Part shown: positions 34,850 to 44,551 of the stretch, piece by piece
Position numbering within the stretch: the stretch's first letter is position 1
How the letters are laid out: every line of letters begins with the position of its first letter
Assembly: GCA_963530295.1 (NCBI GenBank)
Contig: CAUSCF010000003.1
Coordinates: 62,001 to 126,000, forward strand
Reading direction: 5' to 3'
Source: JABCPE02 sp963530295
Lineage (GTDB): Bacteria; Bacteroidota; Bacteroidia; Flavobacteriales; Weeksellaceae
DNA length: 64,000 bases
Program-made: the position numbers and the translations under genes
The notes under the pieces: model-generated
Told to the model about the DNA's origin: nothing
What the model saw: the letters and a program-made list of their open reading frames with translations, nothing else
The model's database searches: none

Positions 34850-36688
34850 ATGAATCCTTATAGAAGAATTTTGGCATTTGCCAACCCTCATAAAAAATAT
34901 ATTTTCGGGAGTTTATTTTTTAATATTCTTTATTCCGTTTTCCAGATAGCATCTGCGGGTACTATACTTCCTGTTTTGGGAATGCTTTTTGGAACTATTA
35001 ATAATGACAAACCATTGGTAGAGCCTGTATACAGCGGGAATATGTCAGACTATTTTTCCTACCTGAAGGATTATGCATACTATCTAGTGGAGGTGAATGC
35101 AAGAGAACATGGAGCTTTGACAGTTTTGGCGTGGTTATGTGTCATCACGGCGTTTGCGTTTTTTGCAAGAAATATTTTCCGTTACATAGGTTCTTTGATG
35201 CTTATTTATTATCGTGTAGGTGTAGCCAAAGACCTTCGTACTTCTATGTATCAAAAGATTTTGACGCTTCCTGTTTCGTTTTTTACAGAACAGAGAAAAG
35301 GAGATATGATGTCCAGAATGTCTAATGATGTGGGAGAAGTGGAAGGAAGTATTTTGGGTAGTTTAGTAGAGTTGGTCAATTCTCCTTTTATGCTGATAAG
35401 TACGCTGATTACTTTGTTTTATCTAAGTCCAGAGCTTACATTTTTCACTTTATTGGTTTTGCCAGTGATGGGAACTTTGATAGCACTGATAGGAAAAAGC
35501 CTAAAAAAACAAGCCCACGAAGCCCAAACCGAAATGGGAAATATTTTTTCTATCGTGGATGAAACTCTGAAATCTGCGAAGGTTATTAAAATTTTTAATG
35601 CAGATAAATTGCTAAACAATCGTTTCACGACTTCTATCAATAAGTGGCTGAATGCCGCAGTAGGCGTAGGTAAAAAAAGAGAACTTGCCTCTCCAATGAG
35701 TGAGTTTTTGGGTTCTATCACTTTCCTGATAATCACATGGTATGGAGGGAAACAAATCATTGAAAACCAAAGTCTTTCGCCTGAGGAGTTTTTGGTGTTT
35801 TTAGCAATGTTTTTCCAAATTCTGCCTCCCGCTAAAAGTTTAGCCAATTCTATTTCTACTATACAAAAAGGAGGGCCAGCGCTGGAGCGTGTGATAGAGA
35901 TTCTGGATGCAGATATCAAGATAGACGAAAAAGAAAATCCTATTTCTATCCAGACATTAGAAAACAGCATAGAGTTTAAGAATGTAGGATTTTATTATAA
36001 TGAAGATAGAACCATCCTGAAAAACTTTAATTTAACTATTCCAAGAGGCAAAACAGTTGCTTTGGTGGGACAAAGTGGAAGTGGAAAAACCACGATTGCC
36101 AATCTTTTAGCCAGATTTTATGATGCCACAGAGGGAGAAATCCTGATAGATGGGAATAATATAAAAGACCTGAAAGTAAGGGATTATAGACAAATGATAG
36201 GAATGGTTACTCAGGAGTCTGTATTGTTCAATGACAGCGTTTATAACAATATTCTCATGGGTAAGCTAGATGCGGATAGAGAAGAAGTAGAAGCAGCCGC
36301 AAAAATCGCTAACGCCCATGATTTCATCCTCAATCTTTCGGATGGGTATGATACCAATATAGGCGATGATGGGAATAAACTCTCTGGCGGACAAAAACAA
36401 AGAGTTTCTATTGCCCGCGCTGTGCTGAAAAATCCTCCGATTATGATTCTAGATGAGGCAACTTCCGCACTGGATACCGAGAGTGAGAGATTCGTGCAGG
36501 AAGCATTAGAAAAAATGATGGAGAACAGAACCTCTCTGGTTATCGCCCACCGTCTTTCTACAATCCAAAAAGCAGACTGGATAGTAGTGATGGAACGAGG
36601 AATGATACTAGAACAAGGAACACACAAAGAACTAATGGACAAAAATGGAGCTTATAAAAAGCTCGTGGAATTACAAGATTTTGAATAA
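34850..36688 (+). CDS. ABC transporter ATP-binding/permease protein (MsbA-like)
   Basis: A 612-residue half-transporter with an N-terminal six-helix membrane domain (about 20-330) fused to an ATPase domain. Walker A is GQSGSGKTT, the Q-loop is VTQESVLFND, the signature is LSGGQKQRVSIARA, Walker B is PPIMILDEATSALD and the H-loop is IAHRLST. The type is that of the MsbA/lipid exporter group, and lipid A-core flipping across the inner membrane is the likely role. A TTG three bases upstream is in frame, but ATG 34850 is the sensible start. Confidence 0.92.
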   Translation: MNPYRRILAFANPHKKYIFGSLFFNILYSVFQIASAGTILPVLGMLFGTINNDKPLVEPVYSGNMSDYFSYLKDYAYYLVEVNAREHGALTVLAWLCVITAFAFFARNIFRYIGSLMLIYYRVGVAKDLRTSMYQKILTLPVSFFTEQRKGDMMSRMSNDVGEVEGSILGSLVELVNSPFMLISTLITLFYLSPELTFFTLLVLPVMGTLIALIGKSLKKQAHEAQTEMGNIFSIVDETLKSAKVIKIFNADKLLNNRFTTSINKWLNAAVGVGKKRELASPMSEFLGSITFLIITWYGGKQIIENQSLSPEEFLVFLAMFFQILPPAKSLANSISTIQKGGPALERVIEILDADIKIDEKENPISIQTLENSIEFKNVGFYYNEDRTILKNFNLTIPRGKTVALVGQSGSGKTTIANLLARFYDATEGEILIDGNNIKDLKVRDYRQMIGMVTQESVLFNDSVYNNILMGKLDADREEVEAAAKIANAHDFILNLSDGYDTNIGDDGNKLSGGQKQRVSIARAVLKNPPIMILDEATSALDTESERFVQEALEKMMENRTSLVIAHRLSTIQKADWIVVMERGMILEQGTHKELMDKNGAYKKLVELQDFE

Positions 36689-36714
36689 AATATTAACAGA
36701 AGAAATAATATAAA

Positions 36715-38784
36715 ATGCAAAACATAAAAAAGCTTTTACTTGTTCTTTTTAGTGTTATCATTACAGGAGTTTATGCTCAGATAAAAGACCCAGTAAAATT
36801 TAAACTAGAAGTCAATAAATTAGGCGAAAATGAATACGAAGCCATCCTCGTAGGAAAACTAGAAAACGGATGGCATATCTATTCTAAAGATATTCCAGAG
36901 GACAGCGGTATTCCCACAGAGATGAGACTCTTAGGGAAAAATATAGAACCCATAGGAAAGGTAACCGAGGTAGGAAAAAAAATAGATGAGTTTTCGGAGG
37001 CGTTTGGTGCTAGAATAGTCTATTATTCTAATACAGTGTCTTTTAAACAAAAATTCAAACTAAAAGATGCTAAAAAATCTACCAATGTTTCAGCAGAAAT
37101 TACTTACCAAACCTGTGATGACAGAGTTTGTCTTGCTCCCAATACCATTGAGCTTCAGCATCAAATAAAGATAGAGGGAAGTGATATAAAGGACGAAGAA
37201 ATTTTAGACAAGAAAGAAAATTCCGAAACTCCGAAAGATACATCCACAGATGAAACACAGGCTTCGCAGACATTGGCTGAAAACCAAAAATTAGACACGA
37301 AAAACCTAAAAATACAAGGGCTTGATTATAAAAATCCTCTTGTTCAGTGTGGTACAGAGCAGACTGCGAATACAGATGAGAGCTATTGGACTTATCTATT
37401 TTTAGGCTTTGTAGGAGGGATTATTGCTTTGCTTACGCCATGCGTTTTCCCTATGGTGCCTTTGACGGTTTCTTTCTTTACCAAAGGAGCAAAAGACAAA
37501 GCGAAGGGCAGAAGAGATGCTGTTCTGTATGGTTTCTTCATTCTGTTGATTTTTACTTTGCTTAGTTTGCCATTTCACTTGATAAGCGGCGTTGCTGGAA
37601 ATATTTTTAATGAAATATCTACCAGCGTATGGCTTAATTTGGCATTTTTTATCGTGTTTGTTTTCTTCGCGGGAAGCTTTTTTGGATACTATGATATAGC
37701 TTTACCTAGTTCCATAGCCAATAAATCTTCAAAGGCGGAAGAGGCAGGAGGAATTGTAGGAATATTCTTCATGGCGCTTACCTTGGTGATTGTTTCGTTC
37801 TCATGTACAGGGCCTATTCTAGGGTCATTGCTGGGAAGTGCAGTAACGGGTTCGTCTAATGTTCCTATGCTGCTGACTTTTGCTTTGGCAGGTTTTGGTT
37901 TTGCTTGGGCGATTGTTTTCGGATTGTTGGCGCTGTTTCCACAGGCATTACAGTCTTTGCCGAAGTCAGGAGGCTGGATGAATACGCTGAAAGTAGTGCT
38001 GGGCTTCATAGAACTGGGCTTGGCGCTGAAATTCCTTTCCAAAGCAGATTTGGTAGCGAAAACAGCATTTTTAAAACGAGAATTATTCATCGCCATTTGG
38101 GTGGTTCTTACTATTGGTTTAATATTATATTTGTTTGGGCTAATAAGATTTCCTCACGATGATAAAAAACTAAAAATTTCCCTTACGAGAAAATTATTTG
38201 GAGCGGCTGGAATAGGCTTTTTGGTGTATTTGGTTCAAGGACTGATACCGAGCGACAGACCGAAACTTTCTATGCTGAGCGGAATTTTGCCGCCGCTCAA
38301 TGTGAGCTATTTTCATAATGAAAAAGATGGGATTTTGGGAATACACCCTATTCATGATTATTTCGAAGCGGTAGAATTAGCAAAAAAAGAAAATAAACCT
38401 ATCCTGATAGACTTCACGGGTCACGGCTGCGAAAACTGCCGAAAAATGGAGGAATTCGTTTGGTCACAGCCAGACATTTTACCTATTCTTCAGAACGAGG
38501 TGGTTTTGGCTTCTCTTTATATAGATGATAAAGATGAACTTCCACAAGACCAGCAGATGAAAATAGACATGGGAAATGGACAGATGAAGAAGATAAAAAC
38601 AATCGGCGACAGATGGAGTATGTTTCAGCAGATAAATTTTGAGAACAATTCCCAGCCGCACTATGTTCTGGTAACTCCTGATAATAAGGTGATTAATACG
38701 CCTGTCTCTGGATATATGGACAAAGAAGATTTCAAGAAATTCTTAGAATGCGGGCTGAAACATTACAAAAATCATAAAAAATAA
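36715..38784 (+). CDS. dsbD: DsbD-family thiol:disulfide interchange protein
   Basis: A 689-residue protein that carries electrons from cytoplasmic thioredoxin to periplasmic disulfide reductases. It has a signal peptide (about 1-21). An N-terminal immunoglobulin-like domain carries the Cys pair in YQTCDDRVCLAP, and a linker rich in Glu, Lys and Thr follows. An eight-helix membrane domain has one Cys in LLTPCVFPMVPLTV and the other in VSFSCTGPILGS. The C-terminal thioredoxin-like domain has GCENCRKM. All three redox pairs are intact. It lies 26 bases after the ABC exporter and may be in its operon. Confidence 0.92.
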   Translation: MQNIKKLLLVLFSVIITGVYAQIKDPVKFKLEVNKLGENEYEAILVGKLENGWHIYSKDIPEDSGIPTEMRLLGKNIEPIGKVTEVGKKIDEFSEAFGARIVYYSNTVSFKQKFKLKDAKKSTNVSAEITYQTCDDRVCLAPNTIELQHQIKIEGSDIKDEEILDKKENSETPKDTSTDETQASQTLAENQKLDTKNLKIQGLDYKNPLVQCGTEQTANTDESYWTYLFLGFVGGIIALLTPCVFPMVPLTVSFFTKGAKDKAKGRRDAVLYGFFILLIFTLLSLPFHLISGVAGNIFNEISTSVWLNLAFFIVFVFFAGSFFGYYDIALPSSIANKSSKAEEAGGIVGIFFMALTLVIVSFSCTGPILGSLLGSAVTGSSNVPMLLTFALAGFGFAWAIVFGLLALFPQALQSLPKSGGWMNTLKVVLGFIELGLALKFLSKADLVAKTAFLKRELFIAIWVVLTIGLILYLFGLIRFPHDDKKLKISLTRKLFGAAGIGFLVYLVQGLIPSDRPKLSMLSGILPPLNVSYFHNEKDGILGIHPIHDYFEAVELAKKENKPILIDFTGHGCENCRKMEEFVWSQPDILPILQNEVVLASLYIDDKDELPQDQQMKIDMGNGQMKKIKTIGDRWSMFQQINFENNSQPHYVLVTPDNKVINTPVSGYMDKEDFKKFLECGLKHYKNHKK

Positions 38785-38817
38785 TTTGTCTCAAACCTTG
38801 CTAAAATAATATTTTTG
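38785..38817 (+). promoter_or_regulatory. Promoter of rpiB
   Basis: TTTG (38785-38788), a 21-base spacer and TATTTTTG (38810-38817). The ATG lies 17 bases further. Confidence 0.7.
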
Positions 38818-38834
38818 CAAAAAGAAAAATAGAT

Positions 38835-39263
38835 ATGATAAACATAGCAATAGCATCTGACCATGCAGGTCACGAAATGAAAGATTTTCTAAAAAGAAAA
38901 CTAAAAGCAGATTATAACATGGTGGATTTTGGGACATTTTTCAAAGAAAGTGTAGATTATCCAGATTTTGCTCATCCAGCCGCTACTTCTATCGAAAAGG
39001 GGGACTGCGTTTTGGGAATTTTAATATGTGGAACAGGAAATGGTATGCAGCTGGCAGCCAATAAACATGAAGGTATCCGAGCTGGACTGGCTTGGAACCC
39101 AGAAGTTGCAGCTTTGACAAGACAGCACAATGATGCTAATATGGTAGCAATTCCAGCAAGATTCGTGAGCAATGAAGAGGCTTTGGAAATTGCAAAAGCA
39201 TTCCTTACCGCAGAATTTGAAGGAGGTAGACACCAGTTGAGAGTGGATAAAATAAAACCATAG
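38835..39263 (+). CDS. rpiB: Ribose-5-phosphate isomerase B
   Basis: A 142-residue RpiB/LacAB family enzyme that interconverts ribose 5-phosphate and ribulose 5-phosphate. It shows IASDHAGHEMKDFLK at the N-terminus, VDYPDFAHPA, and GILICGTGNGMQLAANK. In the last motif Cys is the catalytic base position and GTGxGM the anion hole. The HNDANMVAIPARFV segment follows. Length is normal. It has its own good promoter and a strong terminator, so it is transcribed alone. Confidence 0.95.
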   Translation: MINIAIASDHAGHEMKDFLKRKLKADYNMVDFGTFFKESVDYPDFAHPAATSIEKGDCVLGILICGTGNGMQLAANKHEGIRAGLAWNPEVAALTRQHNDANMVAIPARFVSNEEALEIAKAFLTAEFEGGRHQLRVDKIKP

Positions 39264-39293
39264 GAAAATAACGATTTTTGTTTTTTGTAATTC

Positions 39294-39330
39294 AATCCCC
39301 CTTATTATAAAAAGATGAAGGGGGATTTTT
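39294..39330 (+). terminator. Terminator of rpiB
   Basis: A perfect 10-bp stem AATCCCCCTT / AAGGGGGATT with a 14-base loop, followed by a T tract. Confidence 0.85.
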
Positions 39331-39390
39331 GGTGAAAAAAGCATAAATAATGTTATATTTGAAGAACAAAATTTTTAAGAAAAAACATTT

Positions 39391-41538
39391 ATGAAGAAAA
39401 AAAATAAATCACAAAAACAACAATACAAATTGGAGAGTATCGGAAGACTCATTCTCCGATTTATGAATAAGAAAAATTCTAAAATATACAATTACAAACA
39501 GATAGCAGACGGCATAGACTACAAAAATCCGCGCCAGAGAGAACTGGTTATCCAGACTCTGCACAAACTGAGAGCCCAAGATAAAATAAAAGAAGTGGAA
39601 AAGGGCAAGTATATGGTAAACCTGCAGATAAAAGAGACGCTGACAGGAACGATAGATTTTGCGCTTAATGGAAATGCCTATGTAAGTGTGGAGGGACTGG
39701 ACGAGGATATCTTCATCCATCAGAAAAATGTAAAAGATGCTTTGCAGGGCGATAAGGTCTTGATCATCACTTACAACTTCAAAGGGCGAAAGCTGGAAGG
39801 CTCTGTGTTAGAGGTTTTGGAGAGAGCCAAAGACTCTTTTGTGGGGACATTTGAGTATGTGAAATATAAGGATTTCGGGTTTGTGATTTGTGATAAAAAG
39901 GTCATCAATACCGATATTTTCATTCCAAAATCTAAAATCAATGGAGCCAAAGACGGCGATAAAGTAGTCGTGAAGATGCTCCAATGGGACATTAATTCCA
40001 AAAACCCAGAAGGGGAAATCATCAAAGTATTAGGAAAGCCAGGCGAACACGAAACGGAAATCCATTCCATCCTTGCCGAATATGAACTTCCCTACCATTT
40101 CCCTGAGGAAGTAGAGGATTTCGCAAATAAAATCAACCGAGAAATCACTCCCGAAGAGCTGAAAAAAAGGAGAGATATGCGGGGGACACTCACTTTTACC
40201 ATAGACCCGAAAGATGCCAAGGATTTTGATGATGCACTTTCGCTGAAAAAATTAGACAACGGAAATTGGGAAATAGGCGTACACATTGCCGATGTATCCC
40301 ACTATGTGCAGCCAGGAACGCTTTTGGATGAAGAAGCATACAGCCGTGCGACTTCCGTTTATCTCGTGGATAGGGTAGTTCCCATGCTCCCAGAGATTCT
40401 CAGTAATGACCTCTGTTCGCTAAAGCCAAATGTGGATAGATACGCTTTTTCGGCGGTGTTTGAGATGAATGACAGGGCGGAGATAGTGAAACAGTGGTTT
40501 GGGCGTACAGTCATCCACTCTGACAGAAGATTCTCCTACGAAGAAGCCCAAGAGCGTATAGAAACAGGAAAAGGAGATTTGGCTGAGGAAATACTGGCAT
40601 TAGACCACTTGGCGAAGATTCTCAGAAAAGATAGATTAAAGAAAGGAGCTATCGCCTTTGACCGCAGTGAGGTGAGATTTAACCTTGATGAAAATAATAA
40701 TCCTATCGGAGTTTATTTTAAAATCAGTAAAGATTCTAACCACCTGATAGAGGAGTTTATGCTGCTGGCAAACAGAAAAGTTTCCGAATATGTATCTCTT
40801 TCCAGAAAGGGCGAACCGACCCATAATACCTTTATTTATCGTATCCACGATGACCCAGACCCAGCCAAACTGGAAGCACTGAGGGATTTCGTGCAGACAC
40901 TCGGCTACAAAATGAATATTTCCAATTCCCAAAAAATAGCCGAAAGTATGAACAAACTCCTAAAAGATGTCGCAGGAAAAGGCGAGGAAAATATGGTGGA
41001 AACTTTGGCGATGAGAAGTATGAGCAAGGCAGTCTATTCTACCGAGAATATAGGGCACTACGGACTAGCATTCCCATATTATTCGCATTTTACTTCGCCT
41101 ATTCGCCGTTATCCAGATTTGATGGCACATAGACTGCTCCAGCATTATTTGGATGGTGGAAAATCGCCAAACAGAGAGGAATACGAAGAATACTGCAAAC
41201 ACTGCAGCGATAGGGAAAGGCTGGCTGCCAATGCAGAGCGGGACTCTATAAAATACATGCAGGTGAAGTTCATGGAAGATAAAGTAGGTCAGGATTTCAC
41301 GGGGGTAATCTCGGGCGTGGCAGACTATGGTTTCTGGGTAGAAATACCTGAAAACGGCGCCGAAGGCATGATAAAACTGAGAGACCTGATGGATGATTCC
41401 TACTTCCATGATTCGAAGGCGCATTCTATTGTCGGCACCAAGTCAGGCAAGACCTACCGCCTCGGTGATGAGATAAAAATACAAGTAGTAAAAGCCAACC
41501 TCATCCAGAAACAATTGGATTTTAAAATAGTAGAATAA
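39391..41538 (+). CDS. rnr: Ribonuclease R
   Basis: A 715-residue 3'-5' exoribonuclease of the RNase II superfamily. An N-terminal basic extension and winged-helix segment is followed by two cold-shock domains (about 75-225). The RNB catalytic domain has TIDPKDAKDFDDALS with the metal-binding Asp cluster, then HIADVSHYV, and IRRYPDLMAHRLLQ. A C-terminal S1 domain (about 630-715) starts QDFTGVISGVADYGFWVE. It degrades structured RNA. Length is normal for Bacteroidota RNase R. It is followed by the terminator that begins the lipoprotein array. Confidence 0.95.
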   Translation: MKKKNKSQKQQYKLESIGRLILRFMNKKNSKIYNYKQIADGIDYKNPRQRELVIQTLHKLRAQDKIKEVEKGKYMVNLQIKETLTGTIDFALNGNAYVSVEGLDEDIFIHQKNVKDALQGDKVLIITYNFKGRKLEGSVLEVLERAKDSFVGTFEYVKYKDFGFVICDKKVINTDIFIPKSKINGAKDGDKVVVKMLQWDINSKNPEGEIIKVLGKPGEHETEIHSILAEYELPYHFPEEVEDFANKINREITPEELKKRRDMRGTLTFTIDPKDAKDFDDALSLKKLDNGNWEIGVHIADVSHYVQPGTLLDEEAYSRATSVYLVDRVVPMLPEILSNDLCSLKPNVDRYAFSAVFEMNDRAEIVKQWFGRTVIHSDRRFSYEEAQERIETGKGDLAEEILALDHLAKILRKDRLKKGAIAFDRSEVRFNLDENNNPIGVYFKISKDSNHLIEEFMLLANRKVSEYVSLSRKGEPTHNTFIYRIHDDPDPAKLEALRDFVQTLGYKMNISNSQKIAESMNKLLKDVAGKGEENMVETLAMRSMSKAVYSTENIGHYGLAFPYYSHFTSPIRRYPDLMAHRLLQHYLDGGKSPNREEYEEYCKHCSDRERLAANAERDSIKYMQVKFMEDKVGQDFTGVISGVADYGFWVEIPENGAEGMIKLRDLMDDSYFHDSKAHSIVGTKSGKTYRLGDEIKIQVVKANLIQKQLDFKIVE

Positions 41539-41546
41539 CAGCAATA

Positions 41547-41576
41547 AAAAACTCCCTTTTTTAGGGAGTTTTTTTA
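41547..41576. terminator. Bidirectional terminator, rnr / array copy 1
   Basis: AAAAACTCCC and GGGAGTTTTT flank a loop of TTTTTTA. The four other array terminators share the stem but have an A-rich loop. Confidence 0.8.
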
Positions 41577-41578
41577 TG

Positions 41579-42475
41579 TTATTTGTTGTATTCTATTGTA
41601 CGATAAGAATCGCTATTTTTATATTGTCCTGTAGCAGGATCTTTAGTTTTAAATTGTATTTTCGTAGGATAGTTGTTAGTGTTTAAAGTATATTCTACCA
41701 TAGATTCTCTTGTATAATTACCATTCTGATAAGGGCTACCAGAATGATAAAGAGTTTCGTTTATTTCTTTCTTTGCATAAGAAATAGGAAAGAATATATC
41801 ATCGCTATCTTCTCCTCCAATTGCAACAGATGAATAATTAAGTTTATCCATTCCTTTTATGTTTTCTATTAAACTATGATGATTTGCATATTGGTAAGTA
41901 GTAGTATTATTATTCGTCTTTTCAATAAGATTTCCTGTTGAGTCTCTCTCTTCAGAAACTTCTACTCTTTTTATTGGTCTTTTCTTTGCATCTAATGTGT
42001 AAGTGATGGTAGAAGTGGTTATAGAAGATAGAGTTCCGTCTCTATAATCATAATTTTTAGATATCTTTTGTGCTGTTACAGTAGAACCATTGATAGTGTA
42101 TGTTATATCATTTTCTGAAGTTTTAATAGTACCATCATAAAATTTTGTTTTTTCAGATATAAGGTTTCCATTAGAATCATAATTAAATACATAAGAACTT
42201 TCATTAGGATTATTCATAGAAGTGATTAAATCTCCTGTATAAGTGTAAATTACATCTTTGTTGTCATGAATAACTTTCATGAGCTTATTTCCATCATAAC
42301 TAAAAGTAATTACTTTATCTGCTCTACCAGTTTGAGAATAGGTAGCTTTGGTTGGAAGAATTACTGTTTGGCTGATTGCAGGTGTCTGAGGTGTTGTAGG
42401 GTTTGTGTTGTCATTATCCCTGCTGCACGAAATAATCATCGCTCCCACGAGAGCTGAAAATAAAATTTTTTTCAT
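41579..42475 (-). CDS. Array lipoprotein, copy 1 (YD-repeat-like beta protein)
   Basis: A 298-residue lipoprotein with signal MKKILFSALVGAMIISC (Cys at 17). The mature start SRDNDN resembles the acidic lipoprotein export signals of Flavobacteriia, suggesting surface exposure (inference). The domain is made of short beta hairpins with YD-repeat-like phrases (VFNYDSNGNLISEK). Its N-terminal variable part matches copy 3, but the segment with KTSENDITYT and NYDYRDGT matches copy 5, so the gene is a mosaic. It is the only copy with SDSYRT rather than SDYYRT near the C-terminus. Function is unknown. Confidence 0.85.
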   Translation of the reverse strand: MKKILFSALVGAMIISCSRDNDNTNPTTPQTPAISQTVILPTKATYSQTGRADKVITFSYDGNKLMKVIHDNKDVIYTYTGDLITSMNNPNESSYVFNYDSNGNLISEKTKFYDGTIKTSENDITYTINGSTVTAQKISKNYDYRDGTLSSITTSTITYTLDAKKRPIKRVEVSEERDSTGNLIEKTNNNTTTYQYANHHSLIENIKGMDKLNYSSVAIGGEDSDDIFFPISYAKKEINETLYHSGSPYQNGNYTRESMVEYTLNTNNYPTKIQFKTKDPATGQYKNSDSYRTIEYNK

Positions 42476-42502
42476 TTTATATTGAATTTAAAATTAATTG
42501 AG

Positions 42503-42510
42503 CAAATATA
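42503..42510 (-). promoter_or_regulatory. -7 element of array copy 1
   Basis: CAAATATA (TATATTTG on the minus strand) lies 27 bases upstream of the ATG. Every copy has the equivalent box. Confidence 0.55.
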
Positions 42511-42538
42511 AGAATAATATCTTTTACACTAAAAAGAG

Positions 42539-42565
42539 AAAACTCCCTAAAAAAGGGAGTTTTTT
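42539..42565 (-). terminator. Terminator of array copy 2
   Basis: ACTCCCT and AGGGAGT with an A-rich loop and flanking A/T runs. Confidence 0.75.
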
Positions 42566-42568
42566 GTG

Positions 42569-43468
42569 TTATTTGTTGTATTCTATTGTACGATAATAAT
42601 CACTATTTTTATATTGTCCTGTAGCAGGGTCTTTAGTTTTAAATTGTATTTTCGTAGGATAGTTGTTAGTGTTTAAAGTATATTCTACCATAGATTCTCT
42701 TGTATAATTACCATTCTGATAAGGGCTACCAGAATGATAAAGAGTTTCGTTTATTTCTTTCTTTGCATAAGAAATAGGAAAGAATATATCATCGCTATCT
42801 TCTCCTCCAATTGCAACAGATGAATAATTAAGTTTATCCATTCCTTTTATGTTTTCTATTAAACTATGATGATTTGCATATTGGTAAGTAGTAGTATTAT
42901 TATTCGTCTTTTCAATAAGATTTCCTGTTGAGTCTCTCTCTTCAGAAACTTCTACTCTTTTTATTGGTCTTTTCTTTGCATCTAATGTGTAAGTGATGGT
43001 AGAAGTGGTTATAGAAGATAGAGTTCCAGTTATATCATTATAATTTTTAGATATCTTTTGTGCTGTTACAGTAGAACCATTGATGGTGTATGTTGTATTT
43101 TCTTCTAAAACTTTAATAGTACCATCATAAAATTCTCCTTTTTCAGAGATAAGGTTTCCATTAGAGTCATAATTAAATACATAAGAACCTCCATCAGGAT
43201 TATTCATAGAAGTGATTAAATCTCCTGTATAAGTGTAAGTTTGATCTTTGTTGTTGTCATGAGTAGCTTTCACGAGCTTATTTCCATTATAAATTAAAGT
43301 AGATACTTCATCTGCTTTACCAGTTTTAGAAGAGGTAAGTTTGGTTGGAAGAATTCTTGTTTGGCTGATTGCAGGCGCCTGAGGCGTTGTAGGATTAGTG
43401 TTGTCATTATCCCTGCTACACGAAATCATCATCGCTCCCACGAGAGCTGAAAATAAAAGTTTTTTCAT
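42569..43468 (-). CDS. Array lipoprotein, copy 2
   Basis: A 299-residue lipoprotein (MKKLLFSALVGAMMISC, Cys at 17) identical in protein sequence to copy 4. The variable region (about 31-120) differs from copies 1 and 3 at many positions (RILPTKLTSSKTGKADEVST) and carries the KVLEENTTYT and NYNDITGT form of the middle segment. The C-terminal ~150 residues, including SSVAIGGEDSDDIFFPISYA, are the shared constant part. It is likely an outer-membrane or surface lipoprotein of unknown function, with its own promoter and terminator. Confidence 0.85.
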   Translation of the reverse strand: MKKLLFSALVGAMMISCSRDNDNTNPTTPQAPAISQTRILPTKLTSSKTGKADEVSTLIYNGNKLVKATHDNNKDQTYTYTGDLITSMNNPDGGSYVFNYDSNGNLISEKGEFYDGTIKVLEENTTYTINGSTVTAQKISKNYNDITGTLSSITTSTITYTLDAKKRPIKRVEVSEERDSTGNLIEKTNNNTTTYQYANHHSLIENIKGMDKLNYSSVAIGGEDSDDIFFPISYAKKEINETLYHSGSPYQNGNYTRESMVEYTLNTNNYPTKIQFKTKDPATGQYKNSDYYRTIEYNK

Positions 43469-43495
43469 TTTATATTGAATTTAAAATTAATTGGA

Positions 43496-43503
43496 CAAAG
43501 ATA
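43496..43503 (-). promoter_or_regulatory. -7 element of array copy 2
   Basis: CAAAGATA, which is TATCTTTG on the minus strand. The G in place of T is shared only with copy 4. Confidence 0.55.
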
Positions 43504-43531
43504 AGAATAATATCTTTTACACTAAAAAGAG

Positions 43532-43558
43532 AAAACTCCCTAAAAAAGGGAGTTTTTT
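43532..43558 (-). terminator. Terminator of array copy 3
   Basis: Same stem and loop as the terminator of copy 2. Confidence 0.75.
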
Positions 43559-43561
43559 GTG

Positions 43562-44458
43562 TTATTTGTTGTATTCTATTGTACGATAATAATCACTATT
43601 TTTATATTGTCCTGTAGCAGGGTCTTTAGTTTTAAATTGTATTTTCGTAGGATAGTTGTTAGTGTTTAAAGTATATTCTACCATAGATTCTCTTGTATAA
43701 TTACCATTCTGATAAGGGCTACCAGAATGATAAAGAGTTTCGTTTATTTCTTTCTTTGCATAAGAAATAGGAAAGAATATATCATCGCTATCTTCTCCTC
43801 CAATTGCAACAGATGAATAATTAAGTTTATCCATTCCTTTTATGTTTTCTATTAAACTATGATGATTTGCATATTGGTAAGTAGTAGTATTATTATTCGT
43901 CTTTTCAATAAGATTTCCTGTTGAGTCTCTCTCTTCAGAAACTTCTACTCTTTTTATTGGTCTTTTCTTTGCATCTAATGTGTAAGTGATGGTAGAAGTG
44001 GTTATAGAAGATAGAGTTCCAGTTATATCATTATAATTTTTAGATATCTTTTGTGCTGTTACAGTAGAACCATTGATGGTGTATGTTGTATTTTCTTCTA
44101 AAACTTTAATGGTACCACTATAAGATTCTCCTTTTTCAGAGATAAGGTTTCCATTAGAATCATAATTAAATACATAATAACTTTCATTAGGATTATTCAT
44201 AGAAGTAATTAAATCTCCTGTATAAGTGTAAATTACATCTTTGTTGTCATGAATAACTTTCATGAGCTTATTTCCATCATAACTAAAAGTAATTACTTTA
44301 TCTGCTCTACCAGTTTGAGAATAGGTAGCTTTGGTTGGAAGAATTACTGTTTGGCTGATTGCAGGTGTCTGAGGTGTTGTAGGGTTTGTGTTGTCATTAT
44401 CCCTGCTGCACGAAATAATCATCGCTCCCACGAGAGCTGAAAATAAAATTTTTTTCAT
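43562..44458 (-). CDS. Array lipoprotein, copy 3
   Basis: A 298-residue lipoprotein whose first ~100 residues match copy 1 nearly exactly (VILPTKATYSQTGRADKV). The following segment switches to the copy 2/4 form (KVLEENTTYT, NYNDITGT). The switch point lies within the shared YDSNGNLISEK phrase, as expected for gene conversion or unequal crossover. It has a private GESYSGT where copies 2 and 4 have GEFYDGT. The constant C-terminal half is unchanged. Confidence 0.85.
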   Translation of the reverse strand: MKKILFSALVGAMIISCSRDNDNTNPTTPQTPAISQTVILPTKATYSQTGRADKVITFSYDGNKLMKVIHDNKDVIYTYTGDLITSMNNPNESYYVFNYDSNGNLISEKGESYSGTIKVLEENTTYTINGSTVTAQKISKNYNDITGTLSSITTSTITYTLDAKKRPIKRVEVSEERDSTGNLIEKTNNNTTTYQYANHHSLIENIKGMDKLNYSSVAIGGEDSDDIFFPISYAKKEINETLYHSGSPYQNGNYTRESMVEYTLNTNNYPTKIQFKTKDPATGQYKNSDYYRTIEYNK

Positions 44459-44485
44459 TTTATATTGAATTTAAAATTAATTGAG

Positions 44486-44493
44486 CAAATATA
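44486..44493 (-). promoter_or_regulatory. -7 element of array copy 3
   Basis: CAAATATA, the same as copy 1. Confidence 0.55.
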
Positions 44494-44521
44494 AGAATAA
44501 TATCTTTTACACTAAAAAGAG

Positions 44522-44548
44522 AAAACTCCCTAAAAAAGGGAGTTTTTT
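44522..44548 (-). terminator. Terminator of array copy 4
   Basis: Same stem and loop as the terminators of copies 2 and 3. Confidence 0.75.
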
Positions 44549-44551
44549 GTG

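Noticed and set aside
35419..35970. A 183-codon minus-strand frame inside the ABC exporter gene
   Set aside because: It is antisense to conserved coding sequence; its Ser/Ile-rich translation is typical of a shadow frame.
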